Part shown: positions 9,921 through 23,090 of the stretch, piece after piece
Layout: each line of letters begins with the position of its first letter
Numbering within the stretch: the stretch's first letter is position 1
Source: Zingiber officinale
Lineage: Eukaryota > Streptophyta > Magnoliopsida > Zingiberales > Zingiberaceae
DNA length: 64,000 bases
Assembly (NCBI RefSeq): GCF_018446385.1
Contig: NC_055988.1
Location: forward strand, 166,182,837 to 166,246,836
Reading direction: 5' to 3'
Program-made: the position numbers and the translations under genes
Notes under the pieces: model-generated
The model's database searches: none
Told to the model about the DNA's origin: nothing
What the model saw: only the letters and a program-made list of their open reading frames with translations

Positions 9921-10924
9921 TATTAGTACAATAGTCAATTAGGCCTTGATCAATTCTTTTGATTTAATATGTATTTTTTTTGTCATTCAATTATTATTAT
10001 TATTCTTTAAATAATAATAATAATAATAAGCCATTATTATTTATTGGATAGCAACGTTAGGCCATTGCTATTTTTTTTAATATAAATATGATAATTTAGA
10101 TATAAAAGTCTTCCCATCAGTGAACATATATATAAACACGATAATTTTTTCTATCCAAAGTGAGAGAGCAACAAGTTTAAATTTCTAAGAGTGATTTTTG
10201 AATTACGTGAATATCCCATATTTTGTAATGTTAAATAGAAGATAGCATCACTGGAGAATTACAAAATTACACAGTAACTATTTAATATTTTGTTATGTTA
10301 CACAACTAAACGATCACAAAGGAACATTGAAACACACTGGGCGAGAGGATGACTAAACAGAGAACCCGAACTTGGCATTCATCAACAGTTTGGTAGAAAT
10401 ATCAATGTGTGATGCGAATGCCAGATGTTTCAATTTATCCAGTTACAATGGTTCGAGTACACGAGCCTTCCATGAAGATTTATCCTGCGTCGATCTAAAC
10501 AAAAGAACTCGTTATCTAGCGGCTTCGACATTAAATTTTCCAATTATTGCAGAAGTTTTGTATAGAAGTGGAGGAAGAAAGTAATTGAATTTTCATATCT
10601 ACTTGGATGAAAGAGTTTCTCACTTGTGTTTCTATCCAAAAGTGGAGAGAAGAGAAATGGAAGACGAAAACGATTTTAAAAGGTCAAAAGTGTAGGAGAA
10701 TCTCTCTCGCTTCTCAGTTTCTTTTACCTGTCCCTTGCCTCAGAGTACATGTCATTAACACTGGTGTATCAGATAAATTGATAAGAACTTCAGAGCACTC
10801 TTCCTTTCTTTTTTCGCCTGGCTCGCCTCCAGTATACACTCCATTAACATTGGTGTATCAAATAAATTGAAAAGCAAAAGGCAGTGACAACGTAAGATAT
10901 TGAGTATTATCATACCTGTATTCG
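9921..10924. other. Intergenic, AT-rich; 3' flank of the WD40 gene
   Basis: ATT microsatellites occur near 9990-10045. A 70-codon plus-strand frame at 10372-10584 has no match that I recognise. The segment GTGTATCA(A/G)ATAAATTGA occurs twice (near 10763 and 10853), a short direct repeat. No gene is supported. Confidence 0.45.
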
Positions 10925-13900
10925 TTAGTGCTGTTCTACAGCATCAGCCACAAAGATACTACCAGAGTCGCACCATCCTGCAAGAACATCTGCATTTGAA
11001 CACTGAAGAGAAGGAAAAAAAACACAGTTATCAAATAGAGATGTGAGAGAAAATAACAAAGCGGTGAATAGTTATGAACTGGTGATTAGATGACCAACAA
11101 ATGTTGCATATGGCTCCAGAGTTTGACAATTGAAATCAAGATCCATTCAGGTTCTTCAAGATTTTATACAACGAATCGGATTTTTGTTTTTTGAAAAGAG
11201 TAGATTCCCATCCCTGTCAATGAAAGGGCACCTTTTCAGAGCCTTATGCAAATCAGTTGAGAGTTTTTCCCACGGCGTTTAAGAAAGTCAGTTGTGAGGA
11301 GCAACACCTAACAAAGAAGAAGCCTCGCACCTGGATACTCATTCCAGATCAAGCTAGGCCAAGAGTTCTACTTTAACTCTCATTAAGTGCACTGAACTAC
11401 GTCTAGCTCAGGTAGGTCAGAGATCACCCGCAATACAACTCCAATTCAGCAGAGTTACTTCCCAACTTGGGCAGAATTAAAACAAGACCCAAACTAATTC
11501 AATCCAAATTGCTTCCCACCCCAAGGAACCCAACTGAAATCTGATGAAACCCTTCAAGCCAAATTGCATGGAAACCCACAATCCAACCAAGGACTAGACC
11601 CAGAGATAACTTTGAGTGAATCCACAATCACTTCAGGCAAACTGAACATAACATTGTATGATCTTGACTGAACTCGGCAAACTTCTACAATTTATTGTCA
11701 GACCACCATAACAAATCTTAATGCTATTTCAATTCTATTCCATTTTTAATTTTATTATTGGCAGAGATTGTCTAGGCACTAGGTTTAGTTTAACATGCAA
11801 CCATATGACATGTCATTCTATTGTTTTGATCGGGATGTAAGATTTTGATTATAATTTTTTATTGGTTATTGTTTTGTTGTGTCTATCTATTAAAGTGAAA
11901 TCAGGCGCCAAGTCCTCCTGTACTAGAAAAATAATCTGTTGAAACAAATGCAAAATTAAAATTCAATGCATAGAATTGGAATTTTTGAAGTATGTGTTCA
12001 ACACTAAACTTAGAGCATATAATTAAAATAATTTTATCAATATGTGCTAGTTTGAAGCAAACCTATTTCTTAGCCCTTATTTAATACAAGCAGATATGCG
12101 AGAAAGAGTAATACCTTACTAAAGCCCAACCAGTTTGAGTCTCCCCTAAATGAGAAAGTCCTTTTGCTTTCCTTCCATGCTCCACAAGTAACCTGCAATG
12201 GCGACAATTTTTAATGCCCACAGGATACATCTTCAGATCCAGCTTGTTCTCTACAGTATTGTTCAGCTAGTTGAGATCATGTACTTTCAATTTTCGTCTT
12301 TTCTATATTTTGGTTTTAAAGTGAACAACAGACTCATGTCTAGTGAATGCAAAATAATTACCTCATAATCAATACCTTGGACGTAAATATAATCAGAGTT
12401 TATAGTTGAGAAAGCAAGCCCTGTTATCTGCATTTAACAAAAATAAATAAAATACTACATATAAAGTTTATATATATTTTCCTTAAAGCCAAATCTTAAC
12501 TAGATAAAAATTTAATAGAAGTTGCAAAAAGAACAGCCTCCTTAGTTATGCTTAAATCTGAAATGTTTTGGGGATACACCTCGTATTTTGAGCAGTTCAC
12601 CCATCTTGAAACTGCTGACCACCTGAAGGACGGTAAAACAGAAGATTTTATCAGTGTTAAATATGAAATATGAATGCTAGAGAGAGAAAAATATAGCACA
12701 CGACCTGAAAGTCTCAAAACTCCAATGGTAGCATAAGAACATAATTGATTTGTCAAAAAAAGAAAATCCAATAGAACTAGAAAGTTCTTCCAATACAGAT
12801 GAAGAACTTGTCAAACCTGCGAGGATCATATATGGTAACAGCACGATCAGTCCCACCAACAGCAATTGCTCCAGAAGGTGAACTACACAGGGCATACATG
12901 AGGTCTCCAACGGAGCCACAAACACGTTGTACACATCCACCATTTTGGTTGGTCCTCAAGTCCCAGACAGACAACTGGATATACAGTAAAATAAGGACAA
13001 AAATCCTAGAAATACCTAAAGTTACAATTATCATAGACAAGTGAACCTGTGAGCCTTCAGTAACAGCTAGTACAGAGGGGCATCCTTCGTAATATGGATT
13101 ACTGAAGAAGGTCAATGAAGCTGGATACCACAATCTGAAAACCAAGTATTGGATAGACAATTAGGACCACTGTAAAAAGTCAAACCTTGTTCACAAGTTC
13201 ATCAATAACTCATAGATATCTCTAACTACATAAAGGATCATATTTGGCAGTCCTCAATGATAAAAGTTTGAACTTGCAATGCATCAAAGTTCAAAGAAAG
13301 AAAAAACAGTGATTACAAAATTTGGTTTGTGCATTAAAGCATTCAACAGTTTGAATATTGGAAAGGTTGGAGAAGACATGTTAGAGAACTTAACCATATT
13401 ATTCATTTGTTTTGGAATATATTCAATGGAAATGAATATAATGATGGAGATGGAAGGGAAGAAATTACAATAAGCAGACTTCACTGATTAAAGAAGCATT
13501 CAACAGATAATTTGAATCTATGTGGTGAAAACAGAGACAGGAAGGAGAAAATTTAGGTTTGACATAAACACTATACTTACGTGTGTAAACTCCTAATGTG
13601 AATATCTTGATCATAAATATCAATACTTTTGCAAAAGCTGCGGGCAACTGCTACCTAAATAAAAAAGTATTTGACACAATATTAACTGGATTTGGATGGA
13701 TATCAATGCATCCATAAACAGAATCAATTAAGCCAGCAATAGTCTCATTCTTCGTATTCTATAGCAATACGAGACAATCGGTCAGCATTCTACATATACT
13801 TTTATTACTTCCAGCTTATCCTAAAAAACTAATGTTCTTACCAACTGATTGACAAATTAAAACAATTTTTGTAAAGGGAAAATAATCACAAAAGAAAGCA

Positions 13901-16900
13901 TCTATCAGTCTAACAAACCAGTTGTCAAACCATTGGAGAAAAGTAGATACAACAGATATCCATAAATGTACTTTTCTAAAAGTCAACAGCCAAAAAGCTT
14001 GAGAACCAAGAAAGATATCTGAAAATCAGAAGACCTTGGATTTTTAACATTGAATGTCAGATGCTGTTCAGCAGTAGTCAAACAAGATTCATTGTACATT
14101 CTCTTAGTAAGAATAAACAAAATAAAGTAGAAACGACAGGTAATTCAGAAGTGAGACTAATGGGCTAGTGCTTCAAGCCAATTAGTAACAAAAATGTGAA
14201 ACAAGGCCCAGAGAAGTCTGAGAATGTTGTGAAGAAGGCAATCATCATGGTTAAGGTGTGATTACATTGTGTTGCAAGAAAAGCATATGCATTCATATAA
14301 GTTCCCTAATCCTTATTATAAGGGAAAAGAGTCCCTTTATCAGATCACATTTATAACTTTGTCCTAATTAGCAAATGAACTGCATGTGTTTGGGATCTAT
14401 GAGCTACTTAGTGGAGGAATAAAGTATACTACTATGACATAATTGAAAACTTCAATGCATAAATTACTGGTTAATTTGAAACAGATAGCAAATAATGAGC
14501 AACGAAATCATTAAAATGAACTAAAAAATTAATAATATACTGTGGACCACTGCACTGGACTAAAGCAGACACCAGCCCAACTCCCTTCACCAATACCACA
14601 ATCCCGAGGCAACACTGAATAAGAAATCCTGTCAATGTCTGATCAAATACATAACACTATGTTAATATGAGTGCCTCCAAATGCTACTGAAGAATTCTAA
14701 TTAGCTTTGCTCTGTAAAGAGTATGTATCGGCATTATAAAAAAAAGACTTGGAGAATGAATGGTAGCTTTTGTAATGAACTAATATACTTGTTAAATTCC
14801 TGATTCTAATTCCCAGGACATAATTTTACAGATTAACATAAAACTTGAAGGAGTGACTACAGTACCATAGTCCGTATATGCTATTAAATTGTACCTGAAC
14901 CAAGTGCATCCAACCATGATACAATAAGATGACCATAACAATCTACAGAACCCATAATAAGGCAATTATCGTCTGCAATCAGATAGAAATCAGATGTAAG
15001 CTAAAACAATAGAGTGCAATGAGCTCTAATATTTGGATTTAGTCAAGCAGTGGAGGAGAAAAGTTTATAAATTTGCACTCTCTGATAATATATACATACA
15101 CATATCAGGGTGTAGTGAGATGGAATCTGTAACTTGTAACTGCTGATGCACATATTGGTTTTTACTCTTTGTGATGTTGCTTATTCATCTCCTTGTAGAA
15201 GGAAAAGCTTTTCTCTATAGTTAGCTATTTCTTCATGATCTCGGTGACCATAGTTTGAATGACAAAATAAACCACTGTATTTATAAGATCTAACATTATG
15301 TATTGGCCTAGACTAACAGTGCATGCTTCCTTTTCTCTAACTTCCATTGTGCTTTCACATCAGTTGAAAAGTTGAACATATGAACTAACAAATAATTTTA
15401 TGATCTTCATTTGGGTGATATGGACCTAGTTAACGTAACATCTTGCTTGTATGCAGGATAGTCAGCATTCTGTGATGTGGGCACAAATAGAAACTATAGA
15501 CTAAAGTGGCACCCGGTCCTCAATATCTAGTATCGACACATAAATCAGAAGTGTTTATATTTTTGTGCGGCCAAAGCATTGGAAAGAAAATATATAGTGA
15601 TTATTGAAATAGCTAAATAAAAATGTGGTGCTAAATGAAATAGCCAAATGGCAAAGCCTCAGTTATCTTATTCTTTGTCCTTTTTTTCCTACACATGGTT
15701 ATTAGGCTCGTTGAAGAATATGAAAATTGATATTCTTTATGTAATGATCATGAAGTGATGGTTGTGTAGGTGTTGAGCTGAAAGAAACAATCAAATAAAC
15801 GAGAGTAGAATCTAAGGAAACAAAAGGAATACAGGAGCCAAAATGCCAATTGACAAAACCCTAGGACTTCCAAATCAAATTGGGAGAAAAATGTGTGTCA
15901 AATTATGGGATATGCATACTGCATGTGCTGTAGGCCATCATTCAACCAACTAACCTACATAAATTGTTTGGACTGCCTTTCTAAAGTTGGGAAGTATCCA
16001 AAGAGTGATTTAAGTAAATAAAATAATTTGCAAGCTCGGTCAATAAGATATTTATTATATTCAAGAACTGAACACTGAGTCCAAGAGCACTAGAAAATGC
16101 CTACTAATAAATATGATGGAAGAAAATGCTTAGACACAGTTCCAAAGTACTATAAGGAAAATAATATATCGTAAATTATCACTTATCAGCATTAGGTTAG
16201 TCCTATTTGAATTTTGCATCACAAAAAAGACATAAATTAGAGAAAGGTAGATAGGAAAAAACTTCAGTTTAGGACCTAAGCTACTTCTTAAAGACAGAAA
16301 TAGTTCATCTAGTGATTATCTATTTCATTTCTTATATGATATTTAAAACTTCTAGTGCCAATGACAAAACGTATCAAGCAGCGAGAACTTTTTTTTGGGT
16401 GGGGGTCCAAAAGTTTGTTGCAAAAATTTGTAACAACAACCAGGTCTAATTGGACAAAAAAAAAACTGACCTCCTTGCGTAAGCGCTACACTTTGGACCT
16501 CTGAACGATGAGGACAACGGTCAACGATCGATGAATGTTTAACCTTTATTTTAGAGAATTCCAGAATATTAAAAGAGAACCTCCTCCAGGTGCAACATGC
16601 ACCGTAAAAATCTTTGGTATTTCAAACCTATATAGAGATCATACCTCTGCATTAACAGGAATGAGAAGGCTTTCTTTTCCTGTAGTTATAATAGAATCTT
16701 CCATGGATATCTAGAAATATAATCATTAAGAAATTATATTGTATACCGTCAACAGAAAATGCATGCAATGTTTATGTTTTTGTAGTTACAAGTAGTTATC
16801 ATTTCATTGCTTCATTTCCTGTTTTAAAACTTACTCCCTTTGCACTCAATTGTACAAAATGTAGCAGAACTTTCTTATTCATTAGTAATTGGCAACTGAT

Positions 16901-17768
16901 CTGCCTAATCCGAAATTACTTGTACCTGTTATATGAGAATGCTTTTATATGACGAAGATCAACACTTATGTTAGAGGCTTGAACTCAAATTAACTACAGA
17001 GCTTCTCACTTTATGCAATCTAATAGAATTCAAGAAACTTGCTGAGAACCTTCAAGGCAAAGGTATCCTGATCGTAGGATGCACAATATTTAAACATAGT
17101 TATTCTCGATGGATAACAAAAAAAAGTGGGTAACTATTAATTTCTCATCCACCAAATTTAAAATTTCAATAACCTGTTAATTTCGGAGTCTCTGAGTGAC
17201 CTTAACTCGATAGAGGATGAAAATAGTTAGCAAATAAGTGATACAATTCTAGTAATGGGAAACAAGAAAAACTACGGTCAAAGATTTACTCAATGTATCT
17301 GCGGAACAGTCCCCACTAACTGAAGGAAAAAATAATGAAACAAACCAAAAGACGATAATTTCCATAACCAATTCATGTAAAAAACTCTACAGAATACGAA
17401 ACGGGGGAAATAGCCCAAGATACAACTTGTAGAATCCACTCCACGAGAAAACAAAATTCATCAAAGAAACAGCACAAAAGTGCAACAAAACTCAAAGAAA
17501 GCAACACTGCACCTACCTCGATCTTGTAGACGCTGCATCCGGAAGCGATGTATACAGAGCAGGAAGAACCTCCATCGTTAACCTACATATCGAGATGGTG
17601 ACGACGACATTAGGGAAGAGACCGGGGAGAGAGGAACGCCAAGGCTAGGATCAGATCTATCGAACTTACGTGTAGGGCGAGGCGAGTGGCTTGGATGTTG
17701 CCTGGCGACGGATCGCCGAGGAGCGACGGCGGCACGGCCGCCTTCCGCAAGCTCTTCGCTTCTAGCAT
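10925..17768 (-). CDS. Plant WD40-repeat protein (transducin-like), 13 exons
   Basis: Exons on the minus strand are 17670-17768, 17517-17582, 16645-16710, 16471-16498, 14895-14972, 14541-14638, 13581-13654, 13047-13134, 12817-12974, 12580-12622, 12362-12427, 12115-12192 and 10925-11002. All phases agree and give 339 residues ending DAVEQH. WD40-type blades are visible: LSVWDLRTNQ, AVGGTDRAVTIYDPRR, CSVYKIE and DSGSIFVAD. The SVGDLMYALCSS and FRGDSNWLGFSK stretches look strongly conserved in the plant family as I remember it. With about six or seven blades it should fold as one beta-propeller and act as a protein-interaction scaffold. I do not know its specific partner. Exon 4 is only 28 bases, and its acceptor must be the second AG of CAGAG, since the first would shift the frame into a stop. 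The start is the first ATG of a GC-rich first exon that opens MLEAKSLRKAAV. Confidence 0.88.
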
Positions 17769-18359
17769 TCTCTTCCCCCTCAAACCCTCTTTTTTCGAAA
17801 TGAGCGTAATTTATGCAATGACTCAGTCACGTGCAATACACGTGATATGATCCCTGTAATTGAGTATAAAGTAAGATGGTAAATTAACTCAGCATTTGTA
17901 AATAAATTTGATATTCAACTTAGTGAAATTTATTTATGTTTGTTCAATATATATAAGATTAATTAAATAAATTTAAACAGCTCGTTAAGCTAAATAAATA
18001 AATTTAAGCATATATGTATTCAGCTCGTTAATGTTCGCAAGCAACGTTTATGAACAACGTTCATAAAAATAAATAAATTTAAATTATCAGACTCAATAAC
18101 CAATCAAACAATTAAAATTTTCAAATAATCAAACAAATTTAATTGAGAGTTTTATGACATCTAAACAAACCAAATTCAAATCAAGTTCAAGTCAAGCTCG
18201 AATCAAGCTCAAGTCAAACTTGAATTGAGAGCTCGATAACATCTAAACGAACTAAACTCAAGCCAAACTTCAAACAAACTCAATCTTATAAAAAATAAAC
18301 TAAGCTAAGCTTGAACAATCATTTTAAAAATTTGGTTCATTTTAAACTCGACTCGATTA
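17769..18359. other. AT-rich spacer with degenerate repeats upstream of the WD40 gene
   Basis: From 17940 onward the sequence is built from variants of AAATAAATTTAA and CAAGCTCAAGTCAA, typical of decayed transposon interior. A distantly similar tract lies at 24840-25200. No ends could be defined and no gene is seen. Confidence 0.4.
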
Positions 18360-18364
18360 CCTTA

Positions 18365-19038
18365 TGATCCGGCAGTAAGAATGGAGGGCCCACAATGGGA
18401 TCCCGTCCGAGCGGAACCAGAGATTACCCAGCCAAAGGTTTGGGTTTCCGACGCCATAGTATAACCGAAGCCGAGTGGCCGAGCGGAGGTGTCCGCTCGG
18501 CCAAGGACAGAACGGCCGAGCGGGGGTGTCCGCTCGGCCGGAATAGCGGTGAGGGAACAGTGGTTAGCCGAGCGACCTATTCGCTCGGCTCGGGATATGA
18601 TATGTCAGAAAAGGCATGATGATGGGATATGGTATGTCAGCAAAGGCATGGCGATTAGACTGTACGCCAGATAGCACTATTAAAGGCCCCACCATCACGT
18701 CACGGGAAGGTTGATACAGTAACAGTATGGTCTTATGGATGTCCTTCTGACAGACTCATATCTGGGCATGGTCGAAAACAGGTGATTGCTTTGATTGGCG
18801 CGCCCAGGCTCCTTCGAGAGGTCTATATAAGATTTCCATTTCTTCACCGGAGGTACACGAGTCTTCATCTTTGAGCCACTTCATTCATTTATTCCCTCGC
18901 CTGACTTGAGCGTCGGAGGGCCGTCGCCGAGACACCCCTCCCGGCTCGGTTTTGTTGCAGGTTCGCCTGAGCACTCGAGGACCCAGCAGGGAGCACCATG
19001 TCCCCAGCGTTCGTTGACACCTGTTTCGGACAGGATCA
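18365..19038 (+). mobile_element. Solo LTR, Ty3/gypsy type
   Basis: This is a 674-bp fossil LTR with perfect 6-bp inverted ends (TGATCC and GGATCA), flanked by an exact 5-bp duplication CCTTA (18360-18364 and 19039-19043). It carries a TATATAAG promoter motif near 18823 and several CCGAGCGG/CGCTCGGC hairpin arms. Its 3' part resembles the LTR at 48169-49120, so it belongs to the same or a sister family. No internal region remains, consistent with LTR-LTR recombination. Confidence 0.8.
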
Positions 19039-19183
19039 CCTTATCAAATAAATTTGACCCATCCAAAACTTGGATCAACTCAAGTACATAGAGAAGTATA
19101 TGAATAGAAATTAAAATAAATAAAAAATAATAATTTTATCAAATTTTATTTTGTAAAATCATAATATTTATAATAATTCATAA

Positions 19184-19189
<6 letters not shown>

Positions 19190-19241
<52 letters not shown>
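19190..19241. repeat. (TA)n microsatellite
   Basis: About 26 uninterrupted TA dinucleotides. The region around it (19080-19640) is very AT-rich and holds no gene. Confidence 0.95.
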
Positions 19242-19242
<1 letters not shown>

Positions 19243-19243
<1 letters not shown>

Positions 19244-20667
19244 ATGGAAAATTAAATACGAAATTAATTTCAAATATTAAAATTATATGGAGAAAAAATA
19301 GGGATAAATAGTAGGCATATGAAGGCTCTAGAATTTAAATTTAATGTTTTTTTATTGCATTTGTGGATCAAAAATGCATAGTTCTTTATCTGAATAAAAA
19401 AAATGTATATTTGAGATGGTAAAAAAATAATAGTGATAGTTAATGAGAAAATTAAAGTCTCTTTTATCAAATATTCTATTAATATTTTCCTAATGATCAG
19501 TTCTATTAGTTTAATTTCCAATTCACTCAAGCCTTGCACATTTAATGAAAATTGATCAAATACAAAATCTTATTAAACTAAGATATACTATTTTTATCAA
19601 AGTATAAATTATTCTTATCACCAAACTTGTCAAATTTACTTTATTAAACAGCATGAATGTATCGCCCGACTAATTCTAGAGATAGACAGCCTTCCTTTTG
19701 GTTTGCTTACTGGATAAATTTGGAGCACAGGTAATATTCGTTCCATTTGGAAGGGACAAGGGACTATTGCACCATTATAGCCTATGCACTGCACCAAGCT
19801 ATCTTCCACTTCACTTTCTTCCCAGTTGTTCTTGTAAAAAAACACTACTATTTTCCAAACCATCAAATCTGTTAACCTAAAGAAGAGCAAGTCCCTGATT
19901 CTGTCCTCTCTTCAGATCTGTCTTTCCAAGTAAACTCTCTACAAAGGTGCAACTTTGCTCTATAATAACATAGCTTAGCAAACTATTCGCATTGGGTGCT
20001 TACCAGCTGTGCTCTTTGGTCTTTACCTTCCTCCTCCTTTGGTCACAGGACTTTGTTCTTCCTTTTGCTTTATTCTCCCTGCTGTGATGAAAAGCCTAGA
20101 GAGAATTCAAAAGAAGGAATGATTTGTAAGGCAAATTTAAGACAGATGCATGTGTGTCGAACTGGTGATCAGCCAAAGTAAACCCCAACAATCCCTTCCC
20201 AGTTGAGCACCACAATGAAGAAGATGCAAAGTAAAAGGAAAAGTGAGTTTGTGATTTAGAATGACACTGCTCTGACCAACTTTCAAAAAAACACTTCAGG
20301 AAGTAAATGCATGGATGCTAAAGTTAAGACAATTCTTCGGTAAGAACACATTCTTTATGTGGACACAAATCCTAAAGTGAAGTGTGCACCAAGTAAATCT
20401 GATTGCCGGTAACTTGACGTTATGAACCCAAAGTGGCTCGCTTTAAAATTTGTAAGCGCTTTGGTTCCTCTTCACCTGATCAGCCGTAAAAGAGGCCTAC
20501 ACGGTAAAATATTCCGTCAGTTATTACTTTGTGCAAAATGTCTGACCTGTAGGATTTGCAAGAAGGCTTTAGAATGAGACATACATATGCTTCTGAGCTA
20601 CAAGTCGAAGGACACGAGTTGTACGTTGATAACCATGAACTGACAATAGAGTGAATTTTAAATTTGT
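19243..20667. other. Intergenic region downstream of the Tubby-like gene
   Basis: No coding family is recognised. The 3' half (about 20200-20667) is less AT-rich and is probably the 3' untranslated region of the minus-strand Tubby-like gene. Short frames at 19698 and 19996 on the plus strand look random. Confidence 0.4.
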
Positions 20668-23090
20668 TTATTCACAAGCCAACTTGGTGTCGAAGCTACT
20701 CAAACAGATAGCGAAAGCTTGGAATGCTGAGAGGGGGTATCGGTAATCCATCGTGAACATGTCCTTTGCAACCTTGCCAAACTGCAGTATGATCTTATCA
20801 TGCTCTGCGGGGGGTGCTGGCTGTGATGTTGTAGGAGCAGCTGCAGAAGGTTGTGTTGCGGCAATGAGCTGAAAGTTCTTTACGGAAGCAACAGTGACCC
20901 GGCCTCGAAAATTCAGGCACCAGCACTGCAATTGTTCATGCCATCTAGGGGGTTTGTTACAAAGAACTAGCGGTCTTTCCTTGGTCTCGATGTTCTCATC
21001 GCCATCTTGAGTTCCACCGATGATATCAGAAAAGCGAGCACTGCTGAAGTCCATGGAATGGTCCATCATGAACTTGGGGAAAGATATGCTGCGGAAGGAC
21101 TCCTCCAGTGAACGTGAAACAAGGTTGTCCGGTTGGCCCGGAACTGTGCCACCAGGCTCAAGGGCTGAAGCAGGAATAGAGTGCATAACACAATGCATTC
21201 GACGAGGTCCTCGTGTGCCAAGGACATTTAGCTCATATGACACCTGAGCTATGTTGTAGCTGCCAGATGGGACCTTAGGGGAGACTTTCTTTGAGTAAAA
21301 CCTACGGCTTGTTCGTCCAGGTGGGCAAATAGCAGCTCCGTTGTATGGAAGCTGAGTGTCATAGATTATGAACTTCGTGCCAAGAAAATTAGACCTACAA
21401 ATGTGACAGGGAATCATTTGGTTTAACTTCACCAGTGCCATTTCAATGAACAATTAACAAACAAATTTCAATACCTTAACTTCCCGATGTAGGTGTTGGT
21501 TGATCTCGATATGTGTTCGGCATTCATCGAGATGACATATTCAGTACAAGCTGTCCTACGAATCCTTTTTGCTGAGAGAAGGAATTTTCCGTTCTCTACA
21601 ATCACAGCTACACAACCAAATTAAACATAAGTTTGATTAGTAGAGATCCGAAACACATTAGTGCCATATATATATGTAACAATCTTAGACTCTGGAAAAG
21701 GAAAGAAGTAACAGAGAATAAATAAGACTAGCAGAAACTAACTCAGTGGTCACCAATCATTACATCAGAAGAAAAAAAGGGGAAAAGCGACCTAAGATTG
21801 TAAGAATGGAGTGACAAAAAGCTTCATTTCTCAGTAAAGGCTGTTAGAAATAAGTCAGCTAATACAACAATATGCTGACCAACATGAAACTCAAAGTATA
21901 CTAGATGTTAGAACCAATCAACTTATGCACTACCCTTACGAAGTAGGTACAGAGGAGTCTGGGCTCATCTTCGAATCAGTTTTTCCCAGTTCTAGAACCC
22001 CATTCATGTTTGCAGAATATTTATAGTTGAATTAAATTTCTTAGCAAAAATAGTATATTCGTAGTTGCCTTCTCATGTATTATGTTGAATCTTCCATTTA
22101 AGTTAATTAGATCATCCTTCTTGAATCTGTTGATATCTTAGATTTAGTTTATTCTTCTATGATAATGAGAAAGATAACCAAATAATGAGATTTAGTTTGA
22201 TCCGTTAATTAGCTCATTTAGATGATGAGTGTGACACATACAAATCTTAGAAGGACTGAGATTGAAGTTCACACTTCTAACTCTCTAGGTTTGATTAGAC
22301 TAGCAAAAACACATAAATGCTACAGAGATATTGATTCCCAGTAAAATGGATAGTGAGCATAAGGTGATACACTACAGTAAATTACTGCTAACAACTTCAA
22401 AGGTGACAAGTAACGATCTTAGCAACGTTATATTATCCAGATGAAAAAGCTTATGGGATAGCAAACTTACCAGGACTAAGACAAAGATAAAGATGGTAAG
22501 TTAATTTGGATTTGTCCCTCTTGATGAAACACTGAACCAGTCCATCTCTGTGGCCAGGCTGCAAAAGTAAAATGCAAATTAGAACTAGAAAATGCAAGTG
22601 AAATCTAAACCTACTAGGCAACATAATGCTCATTTGAAAAAATAAATGTCACATGTAATTACTACATACAGTATGTTCTGGTGTGTTTTATCACTGTCAT
22701 AAAGGTAGAATTTTTTTTTAAAAAAAAAACTACCTGTTTCAATGAGATTGGAAAAGTTATCTTCCCACAAAACTCTGGATTTCTTACTATCTCTTTGCAC
22801 ATCACCCTCCAAGCTTTGCACACAGATGCACAAGCAACAACATGCTTTCGGGATGGCCAGGTGCTTTCACTAGCCTCTAATCTTTTGATCACATCCCGGA
22901 GTAGCTCTGGTGGAAGGCTAGCCCAGCAACTCAACTGAATAACAGGAGGTGGATCATATGGCTCAGCTACGAAGCCTTGAGACTTTCCCTTGAGATGTAC
23001 TGAAAGACTCCCAAGTTTTACTTCAAAACTTCGCCTTGACAGGCTCCCGATACTATCTCTTACATCACGAACTATACTACGGAAGGACAT
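20668..23090 (-). CDS. Tubby-like F-box protein (TLP)
   Basis: Four coding exons, 22734-23090, 22471-22558, 21475-21607 and 20668-21394, join in frame to 434 residues. The protein opens [20 protein letters not shown], a plant TLP signature. An F-box follows at about residues 52-110 ([20 protein letters not shown]), which would bind an SKP1-type adaptor of an SCF ubiquitin ligase. The Tubby domain runs from about 120 to 434: [72 protein letters not shown] and the C-terminal FALCLSSF-type end (here [15 protein letters not shown]). Tubby domains bind phosphoinositides, so plant TLPs are often tethered to the plasma membrane and released under stress. A Ser/Ala/Pro-rich loop (about residues 375-395) interrupts the last part, as is common in the family. 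A CTGCAG just before the ATG looks like the acceptor of a 5'-leader intron. The symbol is left empty because the TLP number cannot be told. Confidence 0.95.

Noticed and set aside
10372-10584. 70-codon plus-strand frame
   Set aside because: No family match, no promoter or splice context, and ordinary spacer composition around it.
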